Below the pieces are notes generated by a model. The model saw only the letters and a program-made list of their open reading frames with translations, was not told the origin of the DNA and searched no databases. From positions 36,731,876 to 36,795,875 of the forward strand of contig CM044959.1 in the NCBI GenBank assembly GCA_024516035.1: a stretch of 64,000 bases of DNA. The letters are read 5' to 3'. Below are positions 34,611 through 44,979 of the stretch, in pieces; the first letter of the stretch is position 1; each line of letters begins with the position of its first letter. This stretch comes from Bactericera cockerelli (Eukaryota; Arthropoda; Insecta; Hemiptera; Triozidae). The translations under genes and the position numbers were made by a program.

Positions 34611-34876
34611 CAAGTTGAGTAAAATGTAGGGAACTATAACTATAAGAGTTCGCATTCCATGAGCATATACAAAGAGATTATGTATGTACATATCTCGATT
34701 TGTAGGACGTATCTCGCCTTTCTGTGAGTCATATTTATATTCTGGGATCGTTCGGACCAGAGGAACTCCCAATCGATTTGTCTCTGGCATAAAAGAACTT
34801 GGAAAACAATTCATATTTGTCCAATTTGCTATCTGTCTTGCCAGACGAGCCCCACAGATCTTTGTCGTTTATAAAA
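34611..34876. repeat. Interspersed repeat E, copy 1
   Basis: Matches 37149-37396 in direct orientation, strongest over 34693-34870 (ATCTCGATTTGTAGGACG through CTTGCCAGACGAGCCCCACA). Both copies keep an open frame of about 60 codons. Most nucleotide differences I noted change the amino acid, which argues for a non-coding repeat and not a conserved exon. Confidence 0.7.
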
Positions 34877-34879
34877 ATA

Positions 34880-36846
34880 AACTCTAGTCTCTTGAGTTCT
34901 TGGTCTATAAATTAAAGGTCCGAAGTAAATTTATCATCTTTGGCTGATGGATTTAACAAGAAACTTTCAAATAAGCAAAACTAATAACGTTCACTGTCAT
35001 GGACATTAAATTAAGATAAATAAATTCAAGACAAATTAATTGTTTACCTATGTTAGTAATAAATTAACATGACTGCAAACTACAAAGGCAATTAAGGAAA
35101 AGTAAGTAATGATTGTGAAAAATTCCGACCGTTTTTGCAACATTCCGTTCGCGAAAATTGAACTCGGCCTTTCACCTGGGTTTCCTCAAAGGTCAGAGCT
35201 AACATGAGAACAATTAGTTTTTTGAGTCGATTGGTCATGTCGAAAATTATGTTGGCTAGAAGTAATTATGTCATAAACAAGTCGAGTTGACATAAGAAAC
35301 CTGAAAATTAATATATTGAAGTAGAAATCAGAATACAGGATTTGCTAAAAGCTAAGAAGAGTCTTTCACAGAGTTGGATCAACCCTTTTGAAAGTGATTT
35401 GCTGTTGGACTTAACCCTCTTTCCTCCTTGATTTTTTCTACCCTCAAACTGGTCTCTTAGGGGCCCGCCAATCTTCCAATTTATCAAATATTTTGTCACT
35501 CTACTGTTCTTAACCACTTTCGGATAACTTTATCAAATCTTTTAAACGATGCTTCTAGTTCTCACCTCATTTTTGTCTTACTTTTTACTATCTAAAGCTA
35601 AAATCTCTCACCCCGAAAAAAATTGTTAATTATTTTCTCTATTTAATGATGACTGATTGATTTTCTTTAGAAGTAGTGGTCATTGATAAATATTAAGAAA
35701 CCCGAGATTAGCTCGAACGACAGGTTTTTAGCCTCGTTATAAAGTGTTTCATTTGAAAAGAAAAATCTTTTCACTATAGATCTCACTAGGTCGCAGTGGC
35801 AATTGTATGGGGTTTTAGTTGAAACTACAACGGGATCGTTTTATAAAAGATAAAATTTCTCAACACACAATTTTATAAGTCGAATTCAAAACCCGTCCCA
35901 TCCACAAAGCTAAAGTAGAGTTTGGGCTTTGATCCGACCCTGTATAAGAACTTTATGAGAAAGCTCAAGTTTCTCGTAATTCTAAAAGTTATGTTTCCCA
36001 ACCAGTAAGTATATTAATGTTATTATTAGACCTGGACACCAAACTGGAAAATAATAATTCCATTTGTAATTCCACACAATGGCATTACACCCCAGGGGCT
36101 TACGGACCTTGCTTTCGCATTTGACTATAAATCCCGAAAACATACTTGGAAAGTAATACGGTATCTTCATGTAGGAGCTGGAGACTGGAGACTTATGGGG
36201 TACTAAGTCAGGCCATTAATTGAGACTTTGGAAGTTTTTAGACCATGGTCGAGTGAGAGAGATTTCCATTGAAAAGGTTTATTAAAATCGCTTGGGTTAG
36301 TGGGCTATTGAGACCGTCAGTGCTACCTTACTATAAATCAGGTTGTCATTGATTTTTACTTAATATATACCAATGTACTTGTAGGATTTTTGCTTGTTTA
36401 TTCCAATTAGAAATGGTTTTATCTACATCTGTGTGTACCAGGTGTACCTATATGAGTTTTTGGTGACTATTGAGTGTGGACTGTGGACTAAGTGTGGTGA
36501 TCTTCTGGTTCGGATCCCCCACCAATGCATACATTTTTCTTCTTTCTTTTGAGGAATACAACTACTAGTATAAAGTCATAAATAGAAATTATTTTTTTTT
36601 CACTTTAATGTCGTGCTCTCCAAGACCCCGCAGGATTAGACTTCTGATAACTCGAGAACGGTACGTAACGTAACCCGAGAACATCACCCTGGACAGGAAG
36701 GTCGCGCTTATCAGTAATGTTCCACTTTCGTCAGCTTCAACTGATAGCAAGAGTTTCCTAGACTTCTTAAAGTGAGGTGATCCTCAACTGGTGGCCACAA
36801 GTAGTATCATATATATTTTGTGTTGATCACAAACTTTCAAACATTA
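34880..36846. other. Unassigned DNA
   Basis: No gene recognised. A B-box-like TGGTTCGGATCC near 36508-36519 may be a further decayed tRNA-SINE remnant. Confidence 0.35.
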
Positions 36847-36848
36847 CT

Positions 36849-36929
36849 AAATTTGTGCAGTCCTTGAAAGTCGAACCACCGACTTTTAGATATTAGGTCT
36901 GCCGCCTTATTGATCGAGCAACTGAGGTT
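36849..36929 (-). mobile_element. tRNA-headed SINE fragment, family B
   Basis: Reverse strand: CAACCTCAGTTGCTCGATCA, AATAAGGCGGCAGACC, then GGTGGTTCGACTTTC and ATTT. Same order of A-box-like and B-box-like motifs as the other family B copies, with several substitutions. Confidence 0.65.
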
Positions 36930-37148
36930 GGATGTAGCTTGAAATTCCACGAATTTGCTTTTTTAGTTGTTAAATCTTGTAACGCATCTATTGCAATAAA
37001 ATATTTCAATCTGGGGAGATATGTTCCTAATTTCAATGCCACAGGGTCTTGTTTGTTTCTGAGAAATGTTCAAATTTAATATCAACCTCATTGTATTAAT
37101 AGCAATAAAACAAACTTGGGGTATGATAATTATATTTTGTTAAGCCAA

Positions 37149-37396
37149 ATTTGAGTAAAATGTAAGTATGGAACTGAGATTTCGAATTCCTAGTGCAAGA
37201 TCAAAAGAGATCTCGATTTGCAGGACGTATCTCGCCTTTCTGTGAGCCATATTTATATCCTGGGATCGTTCAGACCGGAGGAACTCCCCATCGATTTGTC
37301 TCTGGCCTAAAAGAACTTGGAAAACAATTCATACTTGTCCAATTTGCTATCTGTCTTGCTAGACGAATCCCACAGATTTTTGTCTTTTTTATATAA
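37149..37396. repeat. Interspersed repeat E, copy 2
   Basis: Second copy of the 34611-34876 repeat, with a different 5' portion of about 40 bp. It ends in a T- and A-rich stretch (TTTTTTATATAAAAAAAAG), possibly a tail. Confidence 0.7.
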
Positions 37397-37399
37397 AAA

Positions 37400-39110
37400 A
37401 AAGAAGGTATAGTTATGGTTTGTCTTGTATAAAAAGAAACTCATCGAAGATTTGCTTCGATGAAAGTTTGCATTGACATTCAACATTTCAGATCATATAC
37501 CTACTGCTCAGGTGCTCATCGAACCGAATTTTGTACTGTTAAAGCATGTTAAAAAGCAACACATGCTACTCCAAAATCCACCAGATTTTGGGAACCACTG
37601 TAATTGAATAGTGAATTATCTCTCGTTGTTTCGAGTCATAAAGATGCCAGAAAGCTGTACACTACACGGTTGGTAAGTTCTTGCCCCAGAAGGTGGATCA
37701 CATTCTTATCTTGGCTGGCGTCGCCAAGACGGGCCATTTGGATCTCTACGGAGAGAAAGGAAAGAGTTATGGCACTCGCGATGGCATTCCTAGAAGACAC
37801 CTACATTTGTGGAGTAGCCACTCAAACGTGGAGACCATGTTCCCATTTGAGAAGAAAAAAATCCCATTTGATGTACCAAGGAGATGTGAAACCAATTTAC
37901 TTTAAGTCTTGGGCCAATTGGTTATTAATTTATTGGAGTCCAGAGCGAGAAACTAGAATGTACCTTCTGTGTACTATTGGGTACTTAGTAATTCTGAGCA
38001 CGATTTGAAATAGAAATGTTAGATCAGTATAGGTCTGTTCACTTATATACCTAGGTACATGTGTTTTCTTAAATGGATGGAATTTCATTATCAAAGGCTG
38101 TACTTGCACAGTTCGTATTTCAAGTAAAAAATTGAAATATGACGATATTTTTACTATTCTTCCTTTTTTATGGGTATTTAGAAATATTTGTTATGTACGT
38201 TGAAATTAAATATAAAAGTGCATTAGACTCAGACTACTGATTGATGCACTTCATAATCCTAGTATGAAGGTCGTCACTCTTTGCCTGATAAAATAAATAA
38301 GCCAAAGATGTACGAATAAGTTGAAAGATAAATTAAGAAGAAGGTAGTGATGAGAATGCAAGTGAGGAAAACAATAAGAGCTATCTGTATGTACTAGAGT
38401 GTTAAACACGGAAAGAGAGAGTAGAGAAAGATTTGAAACAAAATGAAAGAATCCTTTCTTTCATACAGGAAGAGAATGACATCCATGAACTTGATAATCA
38501 AAGTGTCTCCTCTGAGGTCACATCCGTGCTAGATATTAGCACCTAGTGTCCTTTCCTCGGAAGATACACTATCCAAAGATTAAAAATTGTTCCAAGTGTC
38601 AAGAGCAGGCACAATGAAATACCTACAACTATCCTCAGATTAAGAGTAGTTGTAAGTGTCAAGTCAAGAGCACAATGAAGAGATTATGCGCAAAGATAAG
38701 ATAGCAAGAACAAGTGCGAAGAGACCTTTCATCCGTGACGCTCTCTGGTGTCGATGGTTTACATCCTGTAGACCCGGTGGACCGTACGAAATGTAGGATG
38801 ATCACGGAGCGGAAAATAAATGCCACCTGGATGAAATTGGATGAGATCGTGTTCAGATGATATTGGAGAAACTGGATGATTTATGGTGTTGTATTTCCAC
38901 CTGGCGATTGTACTGACCTGAAGAAGAAATTAAACCAAAACAGCTTTTTATCGAAAGAAAATCATTGTGCTCCGTAAGTAAAAGAAAGAAAATCTAGAAA
39001 GTTCAGTTTTAAAACAAATATTAACTAGTGACGAAGCATTGGTTCCAAATTCTGGCTCTGTCCTCAACACAGAAAAGAGCAAATTAAAAAATCTGGTGTA
39101 AACATCACAC
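37400..39110. other. Unassigned DNA with one short local duplication
   Basis: A 134-codon open frame at 37604-38008 and a 74-codon one in another frame at 37681-37905 overlap on the same strand. Neither has recognisable motifs. At 38568-38678 a ~60-bp unit with the core AAGTGTCAAG and CACAATGAA is repeated twice with divergence. No gene is called. Confidence 0.35.
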
Positions 39111-39127
39111 GACTTTCCTTATCCTAT

Positions 39128-39527
39128 AAGGAATCCTAACCCTACTATATTCTTGAGGCATGGCCTTCTGTGTATTATCCCTAATCCTATTATATTCTTG
39201 AGGCATGGCCTTCTATGTATTATCCATAACCCTACTATATTCTTGAGGCATGGCCTTCTATGTAGCTTACCTAACCCTACTATATTATTGAGGCATGGCC
39301 TTCTATGTATTATCCCTAACCTACTATATTCTTGAGGCATGGTCTTCTATGTATCTTACCTAACCCTACTATATATCTCTAGGCATGATGGCCTTCTATG
39401 TATTTTACCTAATCCTACTATATTCTTGAGGCATGGCCTTCTATGTATCTTACCTAACCTCTATATTCTTGAGGCATGGCCTTCTATGTATTTTACCTAA
39501 CCCTACTATATTCTTGAGCATGGCCTT
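39128..39527. repeat. 45-bp minisatellite, nine copies
   Basis: The unit centres on TCTTGAGGCATGGCCTTCTA followed by TGTATTATCCCTAACCCTAC. Starts of the TCTTGAGG core fall at 39151, 39196, 39241, 39286, 39330, 39376, 39424, 39468 and 39512, a period of 44-48 bp with most exactly 45. Because 45 is divisible by three, the array leaves open frames on both strands (39119-39340 minus, 39153-39335 plus) with 15-residue repeats. These are artefacts. Confidence 0.93.
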
Positions 39528-40039
39528 AATAAAAATGACTGCCTCAACGGTAACAGTTTGCTAGAAATAAATGTCAAATTCGTAATCAGCACCTAAAAAT
39601 CATTGATTTGATATGTCGCAACCTCTATCTAGGTAAATAATAAAAAAGTTAGTCCAAGCGGGTCCCCCCACAATACCATTAAATGGGGCCGGGTTCCAAA
39701 AAGTTAAAGATATCAAAAAAATGTGAACCCCTATATATTTATAATCTGAAAAATGTTGTTCTCTAACTTTTTTGTATCTTTAACCAATTCAAAGAAGCGT
39801 GCTCTTAGCCAATATTTGCGGCTCTGCGGCCGCAGAATGCGGCCGATTCAATCAAAAGTTCATGGTTCGTCTGGTGTAATAAAATTAATTACCATACTAA
39901 ATTTCAAGTCCTAGCTCTTACCGTTCTGAGATATCCTGTTCACAACCAGACACACACACACACAGACAGACGCACGGACCAATGGCTGAAACAACTTTTT
40001 GGTATCCTGAGGTTATGATTCGTCCAGAAATGTGAAAGC

Positions 40040-40167
40040 TGGTAGGTCAAATTTTCGACGAATACAATACTTTCCTTATTATAGGATAAGGAAAGTAATA
40101 ACTAAGCTGGGTAGGTCAAATTTTCGACGAATACAATACTTTCCTTATTATAGGATAAGGAAAGTAA
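40040..40167. repeat. 66-bp tandem duplication of the element's right end
   Basis: The terminal segment CTGGTAGGTCAAATTTTCGA through GGATAAGGAAAGTA occurs twice in direct tandem (40040-40101 and about 40106-40167), each ending in the palindromic terminus. Confidence 0.9.
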
Positions 40168-40184
40168 AAAAGAAAGTTATTTAA

Positions 40185-40541
40185 GAGAGGAATTTTTTAA
40201 CCGTCTTTTCTAGCTTACCTGTATTTTTAAATTATTACTTGGATATATCTTACAATTTCTATCAAGATTACCAAGTACTTTGGATCATTAAATTCAAAAT
40301 TAAAAGCTTTGTCACTATTTCACAAGTTTCAGATTTGTATTCAGAGCTTTATGCTCACAACTTTGTAACACAAAATTCACAGAAGAATGTGTACAAATTC
40401 CTTCCCTCCATAGAACTTAGAGACAATGGAAATTTCATTCCTCTCCTCCTAGATTTATTCGAATTTAATTCGGACCTAATGATTCGGGCCGAGATGATTA
40501 TGTTGCAACCAGAAGCTATCATTAGAGATAGTGAACTTTAA
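40185..40541 (+). CDS. Hypothetical open frame or possible terminal exon
   Basis: Unrecognised. The frame is open from 40185 to the TAA after GLU-LEU at 40541. A pyrimidine-rich stretch ending TTTTCTAG at 40213 could serve as a splice acceptor, giving about 108 codons (ending SDLYSELYAHNFVTQNS, ..., QPEAIIRDSEL). No ATG lies near the start, so it would have to be an internal or last exon. Composition is mixed and protein-like, with no membrane segment or known domain. No partner exon was found nearby. It abuts a transposable repeat, so it may belong to one. Chance is quite possible. Confidence 0.18.
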   Translation, partial: ERNFLTVFSSLPVFLNYYLDISYNFYQDYQVLWIIKFKIKSFVTISQVSDLYSELYAHNFVTQNSQKNVYKFLPSIELRDNGNFIPLLLDLFEFNSDLMIRAEMIMLQPEAIIRDSEL

Positions 40542-40544
40542 CAG

Positions 40545-43500
40545 CTTTGAGAACTATGATTTCTGTATCTTGCTACTGTTTCTGAACGTTTCATGCAAGA
40601 TTCGTTCTCGAGTGGAATGTGTAAGGCTATGTGTGTGTTGATATTTGGAAAATATTGTGTTATAAATGTGCACTTGAGGTAATAATTGTGACGAAATCAA
40701 ATACCACTCTCAATTTGCATTAGCAGAGAGCAAAATTACCAAACTGGTGAAGGAGAAGATGCGTAAGCCAAAAATTTCATAAATAACTACCTAAAAGGAA
40801 TGTATCTTTCTTTACACCAGATTTGGTATCTAGCTCCAGTGAAACCACTCACGAAAAATATTTATAAAAAATATTCCACCAAGGACAATTATTTTTATCA
40901 TAACATTGAAAGAAAGCTTTTAAGAAACCTCATTTTGTGTAAAAATCCTCATGTGTCAAATTCCTAATTTTCTCAGGTCATAACTCTTTTTGAAATCCAG
41001 TTTTAGTAGTTTCAACAAAATATCTCAAAGTTTCCGTAAAAATATCAACTCATCGTAGGCAAGTCTTGTGAACAAACCACAGGCTAAGTTTAAATCTTCT
41101 TCAGTTGAACATTCTTATGACGGGTTCTTTCAACGATTTTAATTTGAATCTTGTGCTCACTTCTTGGATTTGGGAACTAGAAAAGAAATATTCTATCTGA
41201 GAATAGTTTCTGAAATTCCTTGAGTAGATCAGGGCTGGATATACTAAGTATTGCTCATGGTAGGCTAAATTATGAGATTTCAAAAGATGTCTCCCCGGAG
41301 AAAGACTTTCTTGGGAATACCTTTGAGTACTGTTGCCCTTCTTCCAGGGGGTTTGGAAAACCCCAATCTATCCTTCCATCTCCAGTGACATGGATCACCT
41401 ACTCACGCCATAAATATACCATCCATGAATAGATTCGTGACCAACGAAAGATGGTCACGAAAACGGAAGGAATTTACAAGTTTGACAAGTATGAAGAGAT
41501 ACAGATACAAGGATTAACACAGCCTACTGTTAATCCTTGTTATGAGAGATTCGATTTGTATAGTTTCTGTCATTTTATTCTTTGTACCTTAGTTATTGAT
41601 TATTTTCATATTAGGTAAGATTAAATATATTGTGTGCAATAGGCAAATCTAGTGCATCAACAAAAATTAAGATAAAATTACGAGATCTTTCCAAGTTGAA
41701 ACAACGGAGAAAATAACATATTTATTTTATGTTTCCTGCAACAACCAAATCTTACGACCGCACCTGACGGTGAACTTTACGAAACAACTCATCATCTTCA
41801 TCTCTATACGTTTATTATTTCTGATATTGATACAGATTGATCCAATGTCTAAATTATATGTTGAAGACACTCAGACCCCTCTCGGATTTCCAAGTCAGTA
41901 GCACACACTATTTGGTGAATTAGGATCTCGAGTTGTGTGGGTAGATTCTCCTAGATCGTGCTGTGGTTTGTGAGTGGAACTTCCATTGTGACCTAGTTGA
42001 TCCACCGCTCTGTTAAGGTTTACAGTATTTTGTTTTTCCTCTTCATCATCTTTTCTGATTTCATTTACCTTTTCTCGAACTTTTGGGGTTCGCACAAGAC
42101 TGCCCTTATAATGTGACTGTGATAGTGAATTTTACTGCAGTGCACACTACAGAATGCACTTACTTTCGCAAACCTACACTATACGGCCTTGAGACCGGCT
42201 TCCAAACGTGCTGAATATCCCCATGCATAGAAATTTGGTTTTCTTCAAATTTCAAAAGGCTCTGAGAACCTTCAGTGTTCCATTTCTATGAATTTCTCAT
42301 TATATTTGTTAAGAATAAATTTATTGAAAGTCTTATTGCTCTAATCATAGATGGTCATCTGCACTACTGAGCTACCCACCCTCAATGCATGAATTTGTAG
42401 GTGTACTTAGTACATACATACATATCTTCTTACTTTTTGGATACATAATTTTATGTTTTTATTTTTATCAAAACAATTAATAGTATAATTATTTCAAAAT
42501 TAATTTTACCAATAGGTATAAGTTATGTAATTATATCTTTAGTCTAGAATACCCGTATGTATTATATTCAAAATACTTAAATCTTAAAACATCTACATAC
42601 TCACTCCTCAGCCCTCGTCTTAGTCATTTCCGCACAAAACATCTTTGGCAGTCAACTGTTATCTCATAAAAACATCTTATTACGAGCTTTTAAATAAATA
42701 AAATATGCGGTTACACGTCTTGGTGATATTTTGCATATTCAACGACGCAGATTCCAACTGAAAGTCGTAAATTATCCTTCGAACCTATTAGTGCGGGGGT
42801 TGTGGCCCGTTTGGATCTAATGAAGGTTGAACCAGGATATCCACCGAGTGGATCTTCAAGGATGAGGAACGCTGAGAGGAGCTTCTCCCGCCCACGAGAT
42901 GTTTCTGAGATACTTTCAGAGTCTTCTGGAGGAAAATTTTGCAACTTATCGCCCACCAGAGCTTCCTTTCCATTTTTGATTTCATTATAGTTGTCTCAAC
43001 AATGCATTTGATTTTATTTTATCTTCTGAATATTGAATGTATCGAAAGATCTGGTCGATGCATGGACTGTTTTTCTGCTTCCTTATCCTCATTTTCTGCA
43101 ATTTTGTTCAGTTCGGGAACATGGGTTCAAACTGATCGAAGAATATGAATTATTTACTTGGATACAATCTTCTTGAATGAATCAACTAATGTACGTAAAA
43201 ATGGTATCTGAGATAATTTATTTTATTTTTGAAAATTAAAAAAAAAACATAATATTATTTCATAATGAAAATATTAATACTATACTCGTATTAGAGTATT
43301 TATATCGGTTTTGCCAGAAACAAAATCGAACCATTTATGTTGCAATATTAAATTGTATAGGAAAATAGGTTTCAAATTTTTATTTTTAGATCGTCTTGAA
43401 CTGATACTACTTAAATCGATACACATTAAAGGAATGATGTAATGATTGTCAATGAAAATAAGTTCAAGAGAGCCATAATGAGTCACGACCAAGACATATC

Positions 43501-43910
43501 TGACAGACTCAATCTGAAATATTGAGCACAATGAAAAAGAATACAATAACATTTTGAAGATATTGAAAATAATGTCAAAATCTCCACCAGCTCCCGATGA
43601 CTCAGGTATCAAGATTACTGCGGTGAGTTAAACGTTGTTGAACAATCAGTACTGTACAGATTTCTTTCATGAGTAATCTCGATTTGTACAAGCTCATCAT
43701 CGTATTGGTTCGAATTGTCTATTATGTCCATGCTCAATTGATCATTGAAACAATTTCTTCATTTGTATAGAAATTCGACTGTGAAACATAGGTTTCTACA
43801 ATGTGATAATATTTTTAGGTACTTTTCTGTTTGGTACTTTCTGTTCCCCATCATTTAGACTGTTAATAATAAGAATAATAGTAACTCTTTATTGACAAAG
43901 GGCGTGATTA
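40545..43910. other. Unassigned DNA with a short hairpin
   Basis: No gene recognised over 3.3 kb. A perfect 12-bp stem CAAGGATTAACA (41508-41519) pairs with 41528-41539 across an 8-nt loop. Overlapping opposite-strand open frames at 42711-42990 lack motifs. A minus-strand tRNA A-box-like sequence (GGGTAGCTCAGTAGTGCAG on the reverse strand, about 42360-42380) has no matching B box. Confidence 0.35.
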
Positions 43911-43915
43911 TTCTC

Positions 43916-44008
43916 TGCCATCAAACGCATTTTTGGGTTTGATGGCAGGAATACAGGTAAATCCAAAATTTGGCATATGGCCACTCAAATTTTGGTTCAA
44001 CCTGTATT
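43916..44008. repeat. Two adjacent perfect-stem hairpins
   Basis: Hairpin 1: TGCCATCAAAC (43916-43926) pairs with 43937-43947 across a 10-nt loop. Hairpin 2: AATACAGGT (43950-43958) pairs with 44000-44008, and after symmetric 4-nt internal loops CCAAAATTT (43963-43971) pairs with 43987-43995. The compact two-stem arrangement suggests a small structured repeat or MITE core. No RNA family recognised. Confidence 0.75.
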
Positions 44009-44011
44009 AAT

Positions 44012-44760
44012 TATTGCTTAAATTCTAACCTTGTTATTTCTTATGTATCTAATTGATCTTTAAATATAATTTATTGTAACTTGATCTTTTAATATAACTT
44101 CCAAGAACATCGATGTATTGTTATGTGTTAATTGAAACCATTGACAATTACATGAATAACTTCGGTCCTTTTTACTTCTCATTTAATTAATAGTTGATCT
44201 TGAACTGAATATGACCAATGACTATCTTTTACTATTGATTTGGTATTGTGCTTACCTATTTTTACTTCAGATAATTGATTAATCTGAATGCCAGGGCGTT
44301 GTGATCATTACATATTCAACCATTTGTTTAATTGGAATAATCTACTAGTCTTGTGATAGTTTTGTTTGCAAAGCGTTGGTTGTTTCAATTACAGTGTTTC
44401 TATGCATTATTATAGGTCTCTGACTAACTGTTTCAATTAAAGTTGCAATTATTATAAATCTTATAGTTTTGCATTTATCACAGTTTCATTTCAACCTTGG
44501 GGGTGTTGATTTGGCCATCTACAAACTACATAATAATATTCATAAACTTTTTTTCAAGACAAGATCTTATTTATTTTTGTCACTTTTTGAATTATCAGCG
44601 CAGTTGAAAAAGCTTGTTTTACAGTATAATCGGTATCAGTATAAACGAAAAAGTGGGCAAAAACTTAGCTCTTAATTGGAACCATTCTTTGAAATTTCAT
44701 TCTAATCTCTACCTAACTGTCTCTAAAGACCCAAAGAGTATTTTAATGAAAAAGGATAAG
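44012..44760. other. Unassigned AT-rich DNA
   Basis: No gene recognised. A 68-codon frame at 44469-44675 (+) has no start ATG at its beginning in context and no motif. Confidence 0.35.
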
Positions 44761-44761
44761 A

Positions 44762-44977
44762 TTTCTTTTTTTGGAGGGGTTTAACGTCGCTTTGAACTGC
44801 ATGGGGGTATTATTCGCAGGAAACTCACAAATCCACTACTCACATTAACTTCACCCCGCCTGGTTTGGGCTGGGAATGTCAGCATCACAAAGCCTTCACC
44901 TCGCTGAACGATGCTTAACTTCGGTGTTCCTACGAGAACCGGTGCATTCAACTCGCCATCAACGGCGACGCTGGTTA
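44762..44977 (-). mobile_element. SINE with 5S rRNA-derived head
   Basis: On the reverse strand the head reads CCAGCGTCG, GAGTTGAATGCACCGGTTCT, CGTAGGAACACCGAAGTTAA and GCATCGTTCAGCGAGG. This closely follows the conserved 5S rRNA sequence (helix I start, GAATACACCGGTTCTCGTCC, GATCACCGAAGTTAAGC, as recalled). The family body follows (CCAGGCGGGGTGAAGTTAAT, GTGAGTAGTGGATTTGTGAG, TTTCCTGCGAATAATACCCC), then GCAGTTCAAAGCGACGTTAA, ACCCC and an A-rich tail (T-rich on the plus strand at 44762-44772). It is shorter than the 56318 copy in the C-box part of the head. Confidence 0.82.
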
Positions 44978-44979
44978 AG

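Larger units (their letters stand above)
39112..40167. mobile_element. Palindrome-ended repeat element, copy 1, with internal minisatellite
   Basis: Starts ACTTTCCTTATCCTATAAGG and ends with the near-complement TTATAGGATAAGGAAAGTA, so the ends form a ~17-19-bp terminal inverted repeat. Between them lie a ~45-bp minisatellite (39128-39527) and about 550 bp (39541-40095) matching 59787-60345 in inverted orientation. Motifs in the shared core include TCTGCGGCCGCAGAATGCGG, GACGCACGGACCAATGGCTG and GATATCTTTAACTT-type sequence. No coding capacity. A TIR-type MITE or a Helitron-like element with a terminal hairpin are both possible. No clear target duplication found. Confidence 0.65.

Noticed and set aside
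37604..38008. 134-codon frame that might be a gene
   Set aside because: Overlapped by another same-strand frame, no recognisable motif, and start and end have no supporting signals. Left unannotated.
39119..39340. Open frames on both strands with a 15-residue repeat, resembling a repetitive protein
   Set aside because: They are produced by the 45-bp minisatellite, whose period is a multiple of three. Units with 44- or 46-bp spacing break the frames.
42360..42380. tRNA gene on the minus strand (A-box-like GGGTAGCTCAGTAGTGC)
   Set aside because: No B box, T-arm or acceptor pairing at the required distance.
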